NCBI GenBank assembly: GCA_036721855.1
Contig: DAIMKF010000003.1
Coordinates: forward strand, 53,529 to 117,528
Reading direction: 5' to 3'
Source of the DNA: JAHDNZ01 sp036721855
GTDB lineage: Bacteria; Bacillota; DTU065
Length of the DNA stretch: 64,000 bases
The notes under the pieces were generated by a model. The model did not search any database. It worked only from the letters and a program-made list of their open reading frames with translations, and was not told the origin of the DNA. Below are positions 33,951 to 42,463 of the stretch, piece by piece (position 1 is the stretch's first letter; every line of letters begins with the position of its first letter). A program made the position numbers and the translations under genes.

Positions 33951-35846
33951 ATGACAAGACTACTAGATAGACTATTGGGGCCTGGAGATTTAAAAACCTA
34001 TTCCTATAATGAATTAGATATACTTGCCAAAGAGATTCGGCAGGAAATCATTCATACTGTGGCCCAAAACGGGGGGCATTTGGCTCCTAATCTGGGTGTT
34101 GTTGAACTTACTTTAGCCTTGCATAGAGTATACAACAGTCCCTACGATAAGATAATCTGGGATGTAGGTCATCAGTCTTATACCCATAAACTTTTAACAG
34201 GCCGCAGAGACAATTTCTTTTCACTAAGACAGTATGGTGGTATTTCAGGTTTTCCTAAGCCTGAGGAGTCTATTCATGATGCTTTTCCTACAGGACACAG
34301 TTCAACTAGTATCTCAGTGGCCTTAGGAATGGCTATGGCAAGAGATCTAAACCATGAAAACCAGGAAATAGTTGCGGTTATAGGTGATGGCTCTATTACC
34401 GGAGGCATGGCTCTTGAAGCTCTAAATCATGCCGGACACCTTAAAGCCAACCTGACTGTAGTATTAAACGATAATGAAATGTCAATTGCACCTAACGTGG
34501 GTGCTTTATCAGCCTATCTTTCCAGCTTGAGAACGGATCCGGGTTATTTTAAGTTTAAAACCGATCTCCATTATGTACTTTACAAGATCCCTTTAGTTGG
34601 TCATAAACTGGCTAAAGTCGTAGAAAATATGAAAGATGCTTTTAAATATATGCTTGTACCGGGTATCTTCTTCGAAGAACTGGGCTTTACTTATTTAGGT
34701 CCTATCGATGGGCATAACATTCAGAAGATGTGTCGTGTTTTAACTGAAGCTCAAAATATTAAAGGCCCGGTTTTAGTCCATGTTGTAACTAAAAAAGGCA
34801 AAGGCTATAAACCTGCGGAAAAAGCACCGGAGCGTTTTCATGGTGTGGGTCCATTTGATATTCAAACAGGTCAAACCATACCCAAAAAAGGCTTATCTTT
34901 TACCGATTGTTTTGCTAAGGCTATTATAGAGGAAGCTAAAAAAGATCCTAAGATTGTTGCTATTACCGCTGCAATGGCTGATGGAACAGGACTAAGTTGT
35001 TTTGCCCAAATGTTTCCTGAGAGATTCTTTGATGTAGCAATTGCCGAACAGCATGCGGTTACATTTGCGGCAGGCCTAGCTAATAAGGGTATGAAACCTG
35101 TAGTTGCAATTTACTCTACTTTTTTACAAAGAGCATACGATCAAATCATTCACGATGTAGCTTTGGGAAATCTACCCGTAGTTTTTGTCGTAGATAGAGC
35201 AGGATTAGTCGGCCCCGATGGTCCAACCCATCATGGTATGTTCGATCTCTCATATCTGCGCAACATCCCCAATATGATTATTTTTTCACCAAAAGATGGC
35301 CGGGAGCTAGCCGATATGCTTCATACAGCGTTTAGGCTTGAACAACCTGTAGCCATTCGTTATCCTAAAGCCACGACAGTTCGAGGCCTAGATTATAATA
35401 CAAGAGAATGTATAACACCCGGTAAGGCAGAGGTTATATCCCTAGGTAAACATTTGAATATTTTAGCCGAAGGGATTATGGTTGAACTAGCCAAGAAACT
35501 CCGGGCTGAGCTGGCTAAAGAAGGCATCGATTGCGGGGTAGTAAATATTCGTTCTGTCAAGCCTCTTGATGAGGAATTGATAAAAAATCTGGCTCGGAAC
35601 ACACCGCTTGTAACCATAGAAAACAATACTGTGGTAGGTGGTTTTGGCAGTGCTGTTTTAGAGGTGCTCTCCAAAGAGGAGATCCTCCAAAAAGTTAAAA
35701 CTTTCGGTCTGCCAAATTCGTTTGTCGGTTCCGGCAGTTGCAGTGAACTTTATCAAGCGACAGGGTTAGATGCCCCAACTCTTTTAATAGCCATCAAACA
35801 ATTTCTAGGTCTTTTATGTGTGGTTCCGGAGGTGGTAGCGGAATGA
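33951..35846 (+). CDS. dxs: 1-deoxy-D-xylulose-5-phosphate synthase
   Basis: First enzyme of the MEP isoprenoid pathway: joins pyruvate and glyceraldehyde-3-phosphate using thiamine diphosphate. The 631-residue protein shows IWDVGHQSYTHKLLTGR, the ThDP/Mg site GDGSITGGMALEALN, LNDNEMSIAPNVG, and the transketolase pyrimidine domain with AEQHAVTFAAGLA and DGPTHHG. The C-terminal domain is complete. Its last codons overlap tlyA by 4 nt. Confidence 0.97.
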   Translation: MTRLLDRLLGPGDLKTYSYNELDILAKEIRQEIIHTVAQNGGHLAPNLGVVELTLALHRVYNSPYDKIIWDVGHQSYTHKLLTGRRDNFFSLRQYGGISGFPKPEESIHDAFPTGHSSTSISVALGMAMARDLNHENQEIVAVIGDGSITGGMALEALNHAGHLKANLTVVLNDNEMSIAPNVGALSAYLSSLRTDPGYFKFKTDLHYVLYKIPLVGHKLAKVVENMKDAFKYMLVPGIFFEELGFTYLGPIDGHNIQKMCRVLTEAQNIKGPVLVHVVTKKGKGYKPAEKAPERFHGVGPFDIQTGQTIPKKGLSFTDCFAKAIIEEAKKDPKIVAITAAMADGTGLSCFAQMFPERFFDVAIAEQHAVTFAAGLANKGMKPVVAIYSTFLQRAYDQIIHDVALGNLPVVFVVDRAGLVGPDGPTHHGMFDLSYLRNIPNMIIFSPKDGRELADMLHTAFRLEQPVAIRYPKATTVRGLDYNTRECITPGKAEVISLGKHLNILAEGIMVELAKKLRAELAKEGIDCGVVNIRSVKPLDEELIKNLARNTPLVTIENNTVVGGFGSAVLEVLSKEEILQKVKTFGLPNSFVGSGSCSELYQATGLDAPTLLIAIKQFLGLLCVVPEVVAE

Positions 35847-36634
35847 GACTCGATCTCTATTTGGTTAAGCAGGGCTATTTTGCAAGTCGTACTAAGGCCA
35901 GAGAAGCAATTGATAACGGCAGAGTAAAAGTCAATGGAAAGCTGGCGAAAGCCAGCTTTCCTGTCTTAGGGACAGAAGAAATCATTCTGGAAGTGGATGC
36001 TAATGGTTATGTTAGCCGTGGAGGTTTTAAACTTGAGCATGCTCTGGAAGTATTCTCACTAAATGTAACCGAATTAAGAGCTTTAGATATCGGAGCTTCG
36101 ACAGGAGGTTTTACAGACTGTCTCCTAAAAAAAGGAGTCCAAGAAGTTGTGGCCTTAGATGTTGGTAAAGATCAACTAGCAAAGACCCTAAAAACGGACC
36201 CAAGAGTTATATCATTAGAAAAGACCAATATTAGAACATTATCACCACTTAAAATAGGTCAGTTTGAGATCATTACAATTGACGTCTCATTTATCTCTTT
36301 GGATAAATTTCTGCACAGATTACCACTGTTTATGAAACCTGAAGCAGAGATTGTAGCTTTAATTAAACCACAGTTTGAAGCCGGTAAAAACAAAGTGGAT
36401 AAGCATGGAGTGATTAAAGATCCCCATATCCACCTGGAAGTATTACATAAGGTGGTTAGACAAGCACTACAAGCCGGCCTTTATACTTGGGATTTAACCT
36501 ACTCACCAATTTTAGGTGGCAGTGGCAATTTAGAATTTTTCGGCAGATTTAATCTGCATAAAAACGCTCCTCCTTCTGAAGGAATATTTATAACACTCTT
36601 GGAGGAAGCTTACAAGAAGGTAATGGAAAAATAG
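35843..36634 (+). CDS. tlyA: TlyA-family rRNA methyltransferase (YqxC-like)
   Basis: A 263-residue protein with an N-terminal S4 RNA-binding domain (RLDLYLVKQGYFASRTKARE) and an FtsJ-like Rossmann methyltransferase domain (ALDIGASTGGFTDCLLKKG). Relatives 2'-O-methylate ribosomal RNA. Many Bacillota carry it between dxs and nadK/argR. ATG 35843 overlaps the dxs stop and has GGAGGTGG upstream. Confidence 0.93.
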   Translation: MRLDLYLVKQGYFASRTKAREAIDNGRVKVNGKLAKASFPVLGTEEIILEVDANGYVSRGGFKLEHALEVFSLNVTELRALDIGASTGGFTDCLLKKGVQEVVALDVGKDQLAKTLKTDPRVISLEKTNIRTLSPLKIGQFEIITIDVSFISLDKFLHRLPLFMKPEAEIVALIKPQFEAGKNKVDKHGVIKDPHIHLEVLHKVVRQALQAGLYTWDLTYSPILGGSGNLEFFGRFNLHKNAPPSEGIFITLLEEAYKKVMEK

Positions 36635-36669
36635 CAGCGAAATGGTTAATAAAGAGAGGAGGCAGCTGT

Positions 36670-37578
36670 TTGAGAAGTATTGCCATACTCCCACATACGG
36701 GGAAACCTTTAGCTTTGAGTGTTGCCAAAAAAATAGCCGGACTTTTAAATGATCATGGTGTTAAAGTACTGGTTCCCAAAGAGTTAATTACCGACAGAGA
36801 GATGGTTAAATATGCAGATGAAGATCCTTTAAAAAACGCTGATCTAATTGTTGTTATTGGTGGAGATGGAGCTATGCTAAAAGCTGCTCAGGAGGCAAGA
36901 TTAAAGAGAATCCCTCTGCTGGGAATTAATACCGGTCATTTGGGTTTTTTAACTGAACTTGAAGTTGATGAGGTAGACGATTATATAGAAAAGATAGCCA
37001 AAGGCTCCTACCGCATAGAAGAGCGCTTACTCCTGGAAGCATATGTAGTAGGTAAACCTAACAAGCCTTTCTTTTGCTTAAACGATGCAGTTTTAAGCCG
37101 TACTGCTGCAGCTAGGCTGATTTATTTTGATGTCTATGTCGACGATAATTTTGTGGGCCAATATCCCTCCGATGGTATTTTAGTGGCATCACCCACAGGC
37201 TCTACAGCGTATTCTTTATCTGCCGGTGGGCCTTTAGTTGATCCTGACGTTTTTTGTATGCTACTTACACCAATATGTCCACATATGTTGTCTGCTCGTC
37301 CGGTAGTGGTAGGAGTTCAACATACAGTTAGGATCAAAGTTAATCATAGTGATGAAGAAGTACTTTTAACTGTTGATGGAAATTTAGGTGGTTCGTTGCA
37401 AAAAGGTGACGAACTTGTAGTTAAAGCTTCACCGCAAAGGCTACTTTTTGCTAAGCTTACCACTAAAACATTTTATGATGTTTTACGTAATAGGTTGCAA
37501 GTAAACAGAGATTGTTTAGCAAATAGTAATCTCCTTAACCAGTATATTAAGAAAGGGCCAAGCAAAAAGGAGGTGTGA
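36670..37578 (+). CDS. nadK: NAD kinase
   Basis: Phosphorylates NAD to NADP. The 302-residue protein has the diagnostic GGDGAMLKAAQ near residues 62-72, GINTGHLGFLTEL, and SPTGSTAYSLSAGGPLVDP. The TTG start at 36670 has GAGGAGG upstream. Its end overlaps the leader ORF in front of argR, and its last codons contain that ORF's AGGAGG. Confidence 0.95.
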   Translation: MRSIAILPHTGKPLALSVAKKIAGLLNDHGVKVLVPKELITDREMVKYADEDPLKNADLIVVIGGDGAMLKAAQEARLKRIPLLGINTGHLGFLTELEVDEVDDYIEKIAKGSYRIEERLLLEAYVVGKPNKPFFCLNDAVLSRTAAARLIYFDVYVDDNFVGQYPSDGILVASPTGSTAYSLSAGGPLVDPDVFCMLLTPICPHMLSARPVVVGVQHTVRIKVNHSDEEVLLTVDGNLGGSLQKGDELVVKASPQRLLFAKLTTKTFYDVLRNRLQVNRDCLANSNLLNQYIKKGPSKKEV

Positions 37579-37613
37579 TGGGTAAGATCCCAAAAGTATC
37601 TTACCATATGTAA
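37578..37613 (+). CDS. Candidate leader micro-ORF with hairpin before argR
   Basis: ATG 37578 follows AGGAGG (37568-37573) and overlaps the nadK TGA. It encodes MGKIPKVSYHM and stops at 37611-37613, one base before the argR ATG. Inside it GGTAAGAT (37581-37588) pairs with ATCTTACC (37598-37605). argR has no ribosome site of its own between the micro-ORF and its ATG, so argR is probably translated by coupling or reinitiation. Whether the peptide matters is unknown. Confidence 0.5.
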   Translation: MGKIPKVSYHM

Positions 37614-37614
37614 G

Positions 37615-38070
37615 ATGAAGTCAAAAAGACAAGCCTTAATTCTAGATCTTATTAAAAAAGAAGTCATAGATACCCAGGAACAATTAGCTGAACGCTTAAA
37701 GTTTATCGGTATCGAAGTAACCCAGGCAACCGTAAGCCGTGATGTTAAAGAACTGCGGCTTATTAAAGTACCGATTGGCGATGGTCGCTATCGATATGCA
37801 CCCCCACCGGATTCTTTAAGAAATCCGGAAGAACTAAGAAGAGCCCGGCGTATATTTCAAGAGGCTGTTTTAAGTATCGAGGCCTCATTTAATCTTATTG
37901 TCATTAAAACTTTGACCGGAACTGCTCAAGGAGTAGCAGCTGTCGTTGATGAAATGGGAATAACAGGAATTTTGGCAACTGTAGCCGGCGATGATAGTAT
38001 TCTTTGTGTTATTAAACCCATTGAAGCAGTAAACAGTGTACTCCAAGACCTAGATGGGTTGAAAAATTAG
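37615..38070 (+). CDS. argR: Arginine repressor
   Basis: A 151-residue regulator of arginine metabolism. The N-terminal winged helix (RQALILDLIKKEVIDTQEQL, ATVSRDVKELRL) and the C-terminal hexamer/arginine domain (TLTGTAQGVAAVVDEM, GILATVAGDDSILCV) are complete. It lies between nadK and recN as in Bacillus (ahrC-recN). The start matches the family N-terminus (MKSKRQ), although the strong ribosome site is upstream of a micro-ORF. Confidence 0.95.
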   Translation: MKSKRQALILDLIKKEVIDTQEQLAERLKFIGIEVTQATVSRDVKELRLIKVPIGDGRYRYAPPPDSLRNPEELRRARRIFQEAVLSIEASFNLIVIKTLTGTAQGVAAVVDEMGITGILATVAGDDSILCVIKPIEAVNSVLQDLDGLKN

Positions 38071-38085
38071 GAAGGGGAGAAAGCT

Positions 38086-39825
38086 GTGCTACTTGAACTT
38101 GATGTAGAAGATTTTGCTTTAATAGACAAGCTTTCTCTAGAATTTTGTCAAGAATTAAATATAGTAACCGGAGAAACGGGTGCAGGAAAATCGATTCTTC
38201 TCGATGCAGTGAGTTTGTTGCTTGGAGCCAGAGCTGAAAGAGAAATGATTCGCACCGGTAAAGACTCAGCACGTGTTGAAGGAGTCTTTGATATAACTAA
38301 ACTCCCTCAAGCCAAAGAGCTATGTTCACAAGCCGGTATAGACGTCTGTGAGGGTTTACTTATCTTGACGCGAGAGATAAGTTTAGGAGGCCGCAGTCGT
38401 TGCTGGGTAAACACCAGACCTTCAACAGTGACATTTTTTAACGAGTTAGGTAAAAAGTTGGTGGATCTTCATGGACAACATGCACACCAATCTTTGCTCT
38501 ACCCGGAAAACCATTTAAGGCTTTTAGATAATTTTGGCGGATTGGCCTTAGAAGAAGCTAAACAAACTTATTTAAGACTTTATGATGAGTGGCAAAGTTT
38601 AAAAAGGCAATTAGCCAGGTTATTAGAGGCCAAGGAAAACAGACAAAAACAAAAAAATCTTTTAGAGTTTCAACTTAACGAAATCTGCACAGCTAATCTG
38701 TTACCGGATGAAGAGGCCGTGCTTGAACAAGAAAGAGAAAGACTAAAAAATGCCGATGCACTTTATAAACTAAGTTTTAGTGCGGCCGAAATACTCTCCA
38801 AAGATGGTTTTGAGACTGTTGAGATCCTAGATCCTTTGCGACAGGTGGTTGAGAACCTAAAAAAGTTAACCGGATTTGATGAAGAAGCGGCTTCTTTTAG
38901 TGTAGAAGCAGAAGATTGTTTATATAGACTGGAAGAATTAGCCCGCGATTTGAAAAGCTATGCTGAAAATGTTGAATTTAATCCCTCACGGTTAGATGCC
39001 GTCGAAGAGAGACTTTATCTAATAGAAAACCTGAAAAGAAAATACGCTTGTGCTTCAAATAAGGAGCTTTTAGAATTCATAGCTAACGGCGAAAAAGAAC
39101 TGGCTACTTTAATAGAAGACGACAAAAAGACCAGTACTCTTCATAGTGAGATACAAAATGCAGCAAAAAACTTAGGAGTAGCTGGGGAGAAGCTTTCTTT
39201 GTTACGCGAAGAGACTTTTTTGAAATTAAAAAAGGGTGTTGAACGCGAGTTAAAAAGTTTAATGATGGAAAATTCCAAACTAGAATGCCGCTTTGAACGC
39301 AAAGAAGATCCACATGGTATTCCTGCCTTTGGTTCAAATTATCTAGCCCATATGGGTGGTTTAGAAAACATTGAGTTTTTATTTAGTGCTAATATCGGTG
39401 AAGAACCTAAATCATTGAGTAAAATTGCCAGTGGGGGAGAAATATCGCGGCTTATGCTCGCTTTTAAATTAGTATTGGCTGGTTCGGATCAGATCCCCAC
39501 TTTAATTTTTGATGAAATTGATGCTGGTATCGGTGGGCGAACCGGGCAGGCAATAGCCGAAAAACTCACCGGGATTGCCCAATTTCATCAGGTGCTCTGT
39601 GTAACTCATCTCCCGCAGATAGCAGCTATGGCAGACAGGCATTTTTACATTGAAAAGAAAGAGGAGAAAAATAGAACTGTTACTAGAATGACTCAGCTGG
39701 AAGAACCCCAAAAATGTGTAGAAATCGCCAGAATGTTATCAGGAGACAGCTCATCAAGCACACTACTTCATGCTAGTGAGATGTTAAAAAAAGCTGCCGA
39801 TTTCAAAGCCCAAGGAAAAAGCTAA
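38086..39825 (+). CDS. recN: DNA repair protein RecN
   Basis: An SMC-like ATPase for double-strand break repair. The 579-residue protein has Walker A GETGAGKSILLDAV near residues 30-43, DLHGQHAHQSLL, a long central coiled coil, the signature SGGEISRLMLAFKL, and Walker B TLIFDEIDAGIGG. Length is typical. The GTG start at 38086 has GAAGGGGAG upstream. Transcription probably continues from argR. Confidence 0.96.
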   Translation: MLLELDVEDFALIDKLSLEFCQELNIVTGETGAGKSILLDAVSLLLGARAEREMIRTGKDSARVEGVFDITKLPQAKELCSQAGIDVCEGLLILTREISLGGRSRCWVNTRPSTVTFFNELGKKLVDLHGQHAHQSLLYPENHLRLLDNFGGLALEEAKQTYLRLYDEWQSLKRQLARLLEAKENRQKQKNLLEFQLNEICTANLLPDEEAVLEQERERLKNADALYKLSFSAAEILSKDGFETVEILDPLRQVVENLKKLTGFDEEAASFSVEAEDCLYRLEELARDLKSYAENVEFNPSRLDAVEERLYLIENLKRKYACASNKELLEFIANGEKELATLIEDDKKTSTLHSEIQNAAKNLGVAGEKLSLLREETFLKLKKGVERELKSLMMENSKLECRFERKEDPHGIPAFGSNYLAHMGGLENIEFLFSANIGEEPKSLSKIASGGEISRLMLAFKLVLAGSDQIPTLIFDEIDAGIGGRTGQAIAEKLTGIAQFHQVLCVTHLPQIAAMADRHFYIEKKEEKNRTVTRMTQLEEPQKCVEIARMLSGDSSSSTLLHASEMLKKAADFKAQGKS

Positions 39826-39878
39826 GACTATAAAGAAAAGTTCTATAAATGTTCTTTTACCAACAAAATATTATTTGC

Positions 39879-39907
39879 TTGCATTCTTGTTTTAACTAGA
39901 CTATAAT
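39879..39907 (+). promoter_or_regulatory. Sigma-A-type promoter of the zinc-ribbon gene
   Basis: TTGCAT (39879-39884), a 17-nt spacer, and TATAAT (39902-39907) stand 60 nt upstream of the zinc-ribbon gene. The -10 element is a perfect consensus. A small hairpin CGGTTT-cc-AAACCG precedes the AGGAGG. Confidence 0.82.
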
Positions 39908-39966
39908 CAAATCATGCTAAAAAGCATATAATCAATACGGTTTCCAAACCGCCAGGAGGTAACTTA

Positions 39967-40248
39967 ATGTACCAGGACGAGAAAATCCAATGCCGTGATT
40001 GCGGCAAAGAGTTTGTTTTTTCCGTAGGTGAACAAGAATTTTACGCTGCCAAGGGCTTTGCCAACAAGCCAACTCGTTGTCCAGATTGTCGAAGAGCTTA
40101 TAAGGCTCAAAGAAACAATGGTAGCAGAAGTGAACGGAAGTTGTATGATGCAGTTTGTGCTGATTGCGGTGCGGAAACCAAGGTGCCATTTAAACCTAAT
40201 GGTACTAGGCCTGTTTACTGCTCTAATTGTTACGAAGCTCACAAGTAA
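39967..40248 (+). CDS. Zinc-ribbon domain protein
   Basis: A 93-residue protein with two zinc sites: CRDCGKEFVFSVGEQEFYA...CPDCRRAY (residues 10-45), and CADCGAETKVPF...CSNCYEAH. The first half matches the probable zinc-binding domain with the FVF-x-GEQEFY signature, common as small single-domain proteins in clostridia. The tail has the CxDCG...PVYCxxCY pattern found in CxxC RNA/DNA-binding proteins. Strong promoter, strong ribosome site and its own terminator suggest an abundant monocistronic product. Function unknown. Confidence 0.85.
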   Translation: MYQDEKIQCRDCGKEFVFSVGEQEFYAAKGFANKPTRCPDCRRAYKAQRNNGSRSERKLYDAVCADCGAETKVPFKPNGTRPVYCSNCYEAHK

Positions 40249-40261
40249 GTAAGCGAAAGCT

Positions 40262-40288
40262 AACCCTGGTTTAACCAGGGTTTTTTTT
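40262..40288 (+). terminator. Intrinsic terminator of the zinc-ribbon gene
   Basis: AACCCTGG (40262-40269) pairs with CCAGGGTT (40275-40282) over a 5-nt loop, with eight T (40281-40288) at the end. Textbook form. Confidence 0.92.
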
Positions 40289-40322
40289 ACCTACAATTTG
40301 CTCTTTGGCATGGTTTTGCCTT

Positions 40323-40367
40323 GTATACCTCAGCCCTTCTCTAGAAAGTCTAGAGAAGGGGGTATAC
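40323..40367 (+). promoter_or_regulatory. Long hairpin covering the spoIVB ribosome site
   Basis: GTATACC (40323-40329) pairs with GGTATAC (40361-40367), and CCCTTCTCTAGA (40334-40345) with TCTAGAGAAGGG (40349-40360). That gives 19 base pairs, one 4-nt bulge and a 3-nt loop. The only purine-rich ribosome site for spoIVB (GGGGG, 40358-40362) lies in the 3' arm, 9 nt before the TTG start. No T-run follows, so it is not an ordinary terminator. It may restrain translation or be a DNA operator. Confidence 0.65.
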
Positions 40368-40371
40368 GGTA

Positions 40372-41589
40372 TTGATTAAAAAAAGAAACTTAATCATAGT
40401 CCTCACTCTTTTATTACTTTTAACCATCTATATAGGATTTTCTGTCTATATGTTTCCTGGACAAATCATTTTGCTAGGCAATGACCAACCAATTAAAATG
40501 CCAGGACTTTTTGCCCTATGCGGAGATGATTTGTACTGGGGTAGGAAGACACTACCCTTAAAACCAGGTGAAAATAGCTTCACCCTAAAATTTTTAGGTA
40601 TTTGGCAATTAAAAAAAACTCAAGTCTATCTCTTGGAAAGATGCTACTTAAGATTAGGTGGCCACTCTGTCGGAGTGGTTTTAGAAAGTGATGGTTTAAA
40701 AATTGCCGGCTTTTATCCGGTGATAACTATTTCAGGCAAGGAGATTTGGCCCGGAAAAGATGCCGGACTGGCAGTGGGAGACTTGCTTTTAAAAGCCAAT
40801 GGTATAAAACTTACAGACGCGGATATTTTGCAAAAAATTGCTTTAGAAGCTTCTTCCATCAAATTAACTGTCAGCAGAGGTAAAAGAATCTTTGAAACAG
40901 TTATTATTCCTTACCAGAGCAAGAATGGTCTAACTAAGGAAAGGTTGCTGGGGATCTTTCTTTCAGAACCGGTAATGGGGATAGGCACCCTTACTTTTGC
41001 CACTGAAGACGGCTATGCCTTTGCAGCCCTTGGGCATCTTATTGGTGAAGGTGAAAATGATAATCGGGGTATTATTAAAAAAGCTCGAATTGTTGGTATT
41101 AGGAAGGGAGAAAGAGGAGCTCCCGGAGAAAAACTCGGCCTATTTGATCATAGCGGAGAAACTCTTGGAGTTATAACAAAAAACAGCTTACTGGGTATCT
41201 ATGGTAAGCTTAGTGAACCGTTAGATAGTTCCATTGTGGAACTGGCATTTTACGAAGAGGTTAAAATTGGTCCGGCTCAAATCATAACAGTTTTATCCGG
41301 AGAAAACAGAGAAACCTTTGAAGCTTTTATTGAACAGATTTTTTCACGCCGAGAGCCAACTAACCGCTCTTTTGTAATCAGGATTACAGATAGTAGACTT
41401 TTAGATGAAGCAGGAGGTATAGTCCAAGGTATGAGTGGCTCACCTATTTTGCAAAATGGCAAGTTAGTTGGTGCCGTTACTCATGTCTTTGTCAATGACC
41501 CTCAAAGGGGGTATGGTGCTTTGGCAGAATGGATGGCACTGGAGGCAGGTGCTTTTAAAAGTTTGCAAAAACAGGCCTATGGTTGGTAA
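40372..41589 (+). CDS. spoIVB: SpoIVB sporulation serine peptidase
   Basis: A 405-residue secreted or anchored S55 peptidase. Made in the forespore, it triggers SpoIVFB-dependent activation of sigma-K. An N-terminal membrane helix (LIIVLTLLLLLTIYIGFSVYM) is followed by a PDZ domain near residues 100-180 (GLAVGDLLLKANGIKLTD), and the S55 domain with the catalytic Ser in GMSGSP near 355-357. GHLIGE near 222 supplies the expected His. The start is a TTG with its ribosome site inside a strong hairpin. Between recN and spo0A, as in Bacillus. Confidence 0.93.
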   Translation: MIKKRNLIIVLTLLLLLTIYIGFSVYMFPGQIILLGNDQPIKMPGLFALCGDDLYWGRKTLPLKPGENSFTLKFLGIWQLKKTQVYLLERCYLRLGGHSVGVVLESDGLKIAGFYPVITISGKEIWPGKDAGLAVGDLLLKANGIKLTDADILQKIALEASSIKLTVSRGKRIFETVIIPYQSKNGLTKERLLGIFLSEPVMGIGTLTFATEDGYAFAALGHLIGEGENDNRGIIKKARIVGIRKGERGAPGEKLGLFDHSGETLGVITKNSLLGIYGKLSEPLDSSIVELAFYEEVKIGPAQIITVLSGENRETFEAFIEQIFSRREPTNRSFVIRITDSRLLDEAGGIVQGMSGSPILQNGKLVGAVTHVFVNDPQRGYGALAEWMALEAGAFKSLQKQAYGW

Positions 41590-41604
41590 ATAGGCCTGCT
41601 TTTT
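41572..41604 (+). terminator. Intrinsic terminator overlapping the spoIVB stop
   Basis: CAGGCCTAT (41572-41580) pairs with ATAGGCCTG (41590-41598), with the spoIVB stop codon in the loop and CTTTTT after it. It would separate spoIVB from spo0A transcription. Confidence 0.82.
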
Positions 41605-41643
41605 CATAAATATATCTTAAAAACCCTCCAATAACAATTACAA

Positions 41644-41672
41644 GGAGGAATAATAAATGTTTTGAAGAAAAT
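41644..41672 (+). promoter_or_regulatory. Possible sigma-H promoter of spo0A
   Basis: GGAGGAATA (41644-41652) fits the sigma-H -35 pattern RnAGGAwWW. After 11 nt, GAAGAAAAT (41664-41672) fits the -10 pattern RnnGAATww with one mismatch. Bacillus spo0A has a sigma-H promoter, so this is plausible. The same purine tract could be a stray ribosome site, since it is followed by ATG-TTT-TGA. Confidence 0.5.
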
Positions 41673-41704
41673 CAAATAATATTAGTATTGAGGGGGTTAT
41701 TGGG

Positions 41705-42463
41705 ATGGAGCAGCCTCTCAAGATAGTAATTGCAGATGATAATGAAGAATTTTGCCTTCTCTTAGAGCAATATTTTTTAGAAAGGACAGATATGGTGGTG
41801 GTGGGCAAAGCTTTTGACGGGGAAAGGGCTTTGCAAGTTATAGAAAAAACCAAGCCGGATTTCCTTTTACTTGACATTATTATGCCAAGGCTCGATGGTT
41901 TGGCGGTTCTTTCCCAAATCCCGGCTCTAGAGCAAAAACAACTAAAGACCATAGTTATCACAGCTTTTGGGCAGGAACATGTCATTCAACGGGCTGCTGA
42001 ACTCGGGGCTCATTACTACTTGATCAAACCATTTGGTTTTCCAGTCTTAGCCAAAAGGATCCTTGAGTTTTCCTCAAAAGAGACTAAAAACAAATTATTA
42101 CCAAAGAGACGGGCGGATGTTTTTTCTGTGACAGGTCGTTTTTTAGATCAAATTCGTATCCCCCCGAATTTTAAAGGATATAGTTATATAATAACAGCCG
42201 TATCTTTAATAATTGCTAATTGGGATTTATTGCATTCAGTAACAAAACATCTCTATCCTACGATAGGACGAGCTCATCAGGCTAGTGCTTCGCAAGTTGA
42301 AAGATCAATTCGTCATGCAATTGAATATGCTTGGCTTAAGAGTGAGCCGGAGATATTAAATAGTCTTTTTGGCAATACTTTTAGTTTAGATATCGGACGC
42401 CCGACCAATGCTACTTTTTTAGGGAGATTAGCAGAGATAGTTAGGCAAGAAATCTTAATGTAG
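41705..42463 (+). CDS. spo0A: Sporulation master regulator Spo0A
   Basis: A 252-residue response regulator. The receiver domain has ADDNEEF, the phosphorylated Asp in LLDIIMPRLDG near residue 58, and IKPFGF near 110. After a short linker, the Spo0A C-terminal DNA-binding domain is clear: IKGYSY-like start, LYPTIGRAHQASASQVERSI, RHAIEYAW, SLFGNT and RPTNATF. Such a domain is specific to endospore formers. GAGGGGG lies 8 nt before the ATG. It is transcribed apart from spoIVB. Confidence 0.96.
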   Translation: MEQPLKIVIADDNEEFCLLLEQYFLERTDMVVVGKAFDGERALQVIEKTKPDFLLLDIIMPRLDGLAVLSQIPALEQKQLKTIVITAFGQEHVIQRAAELGAHYYLIKPFGFPVLAKRILEFSSKETKNKLLPKRRADVFSVTGRFLDQIRIPPNFKGYSYIITAVSLIIANWDLLHSVTKHLYPTIGRAHQASASQVERSIRHAIEYAWLKSEPEILNSLFGNTFSLDIGRPTNATFLGRLAEIVRQEILM

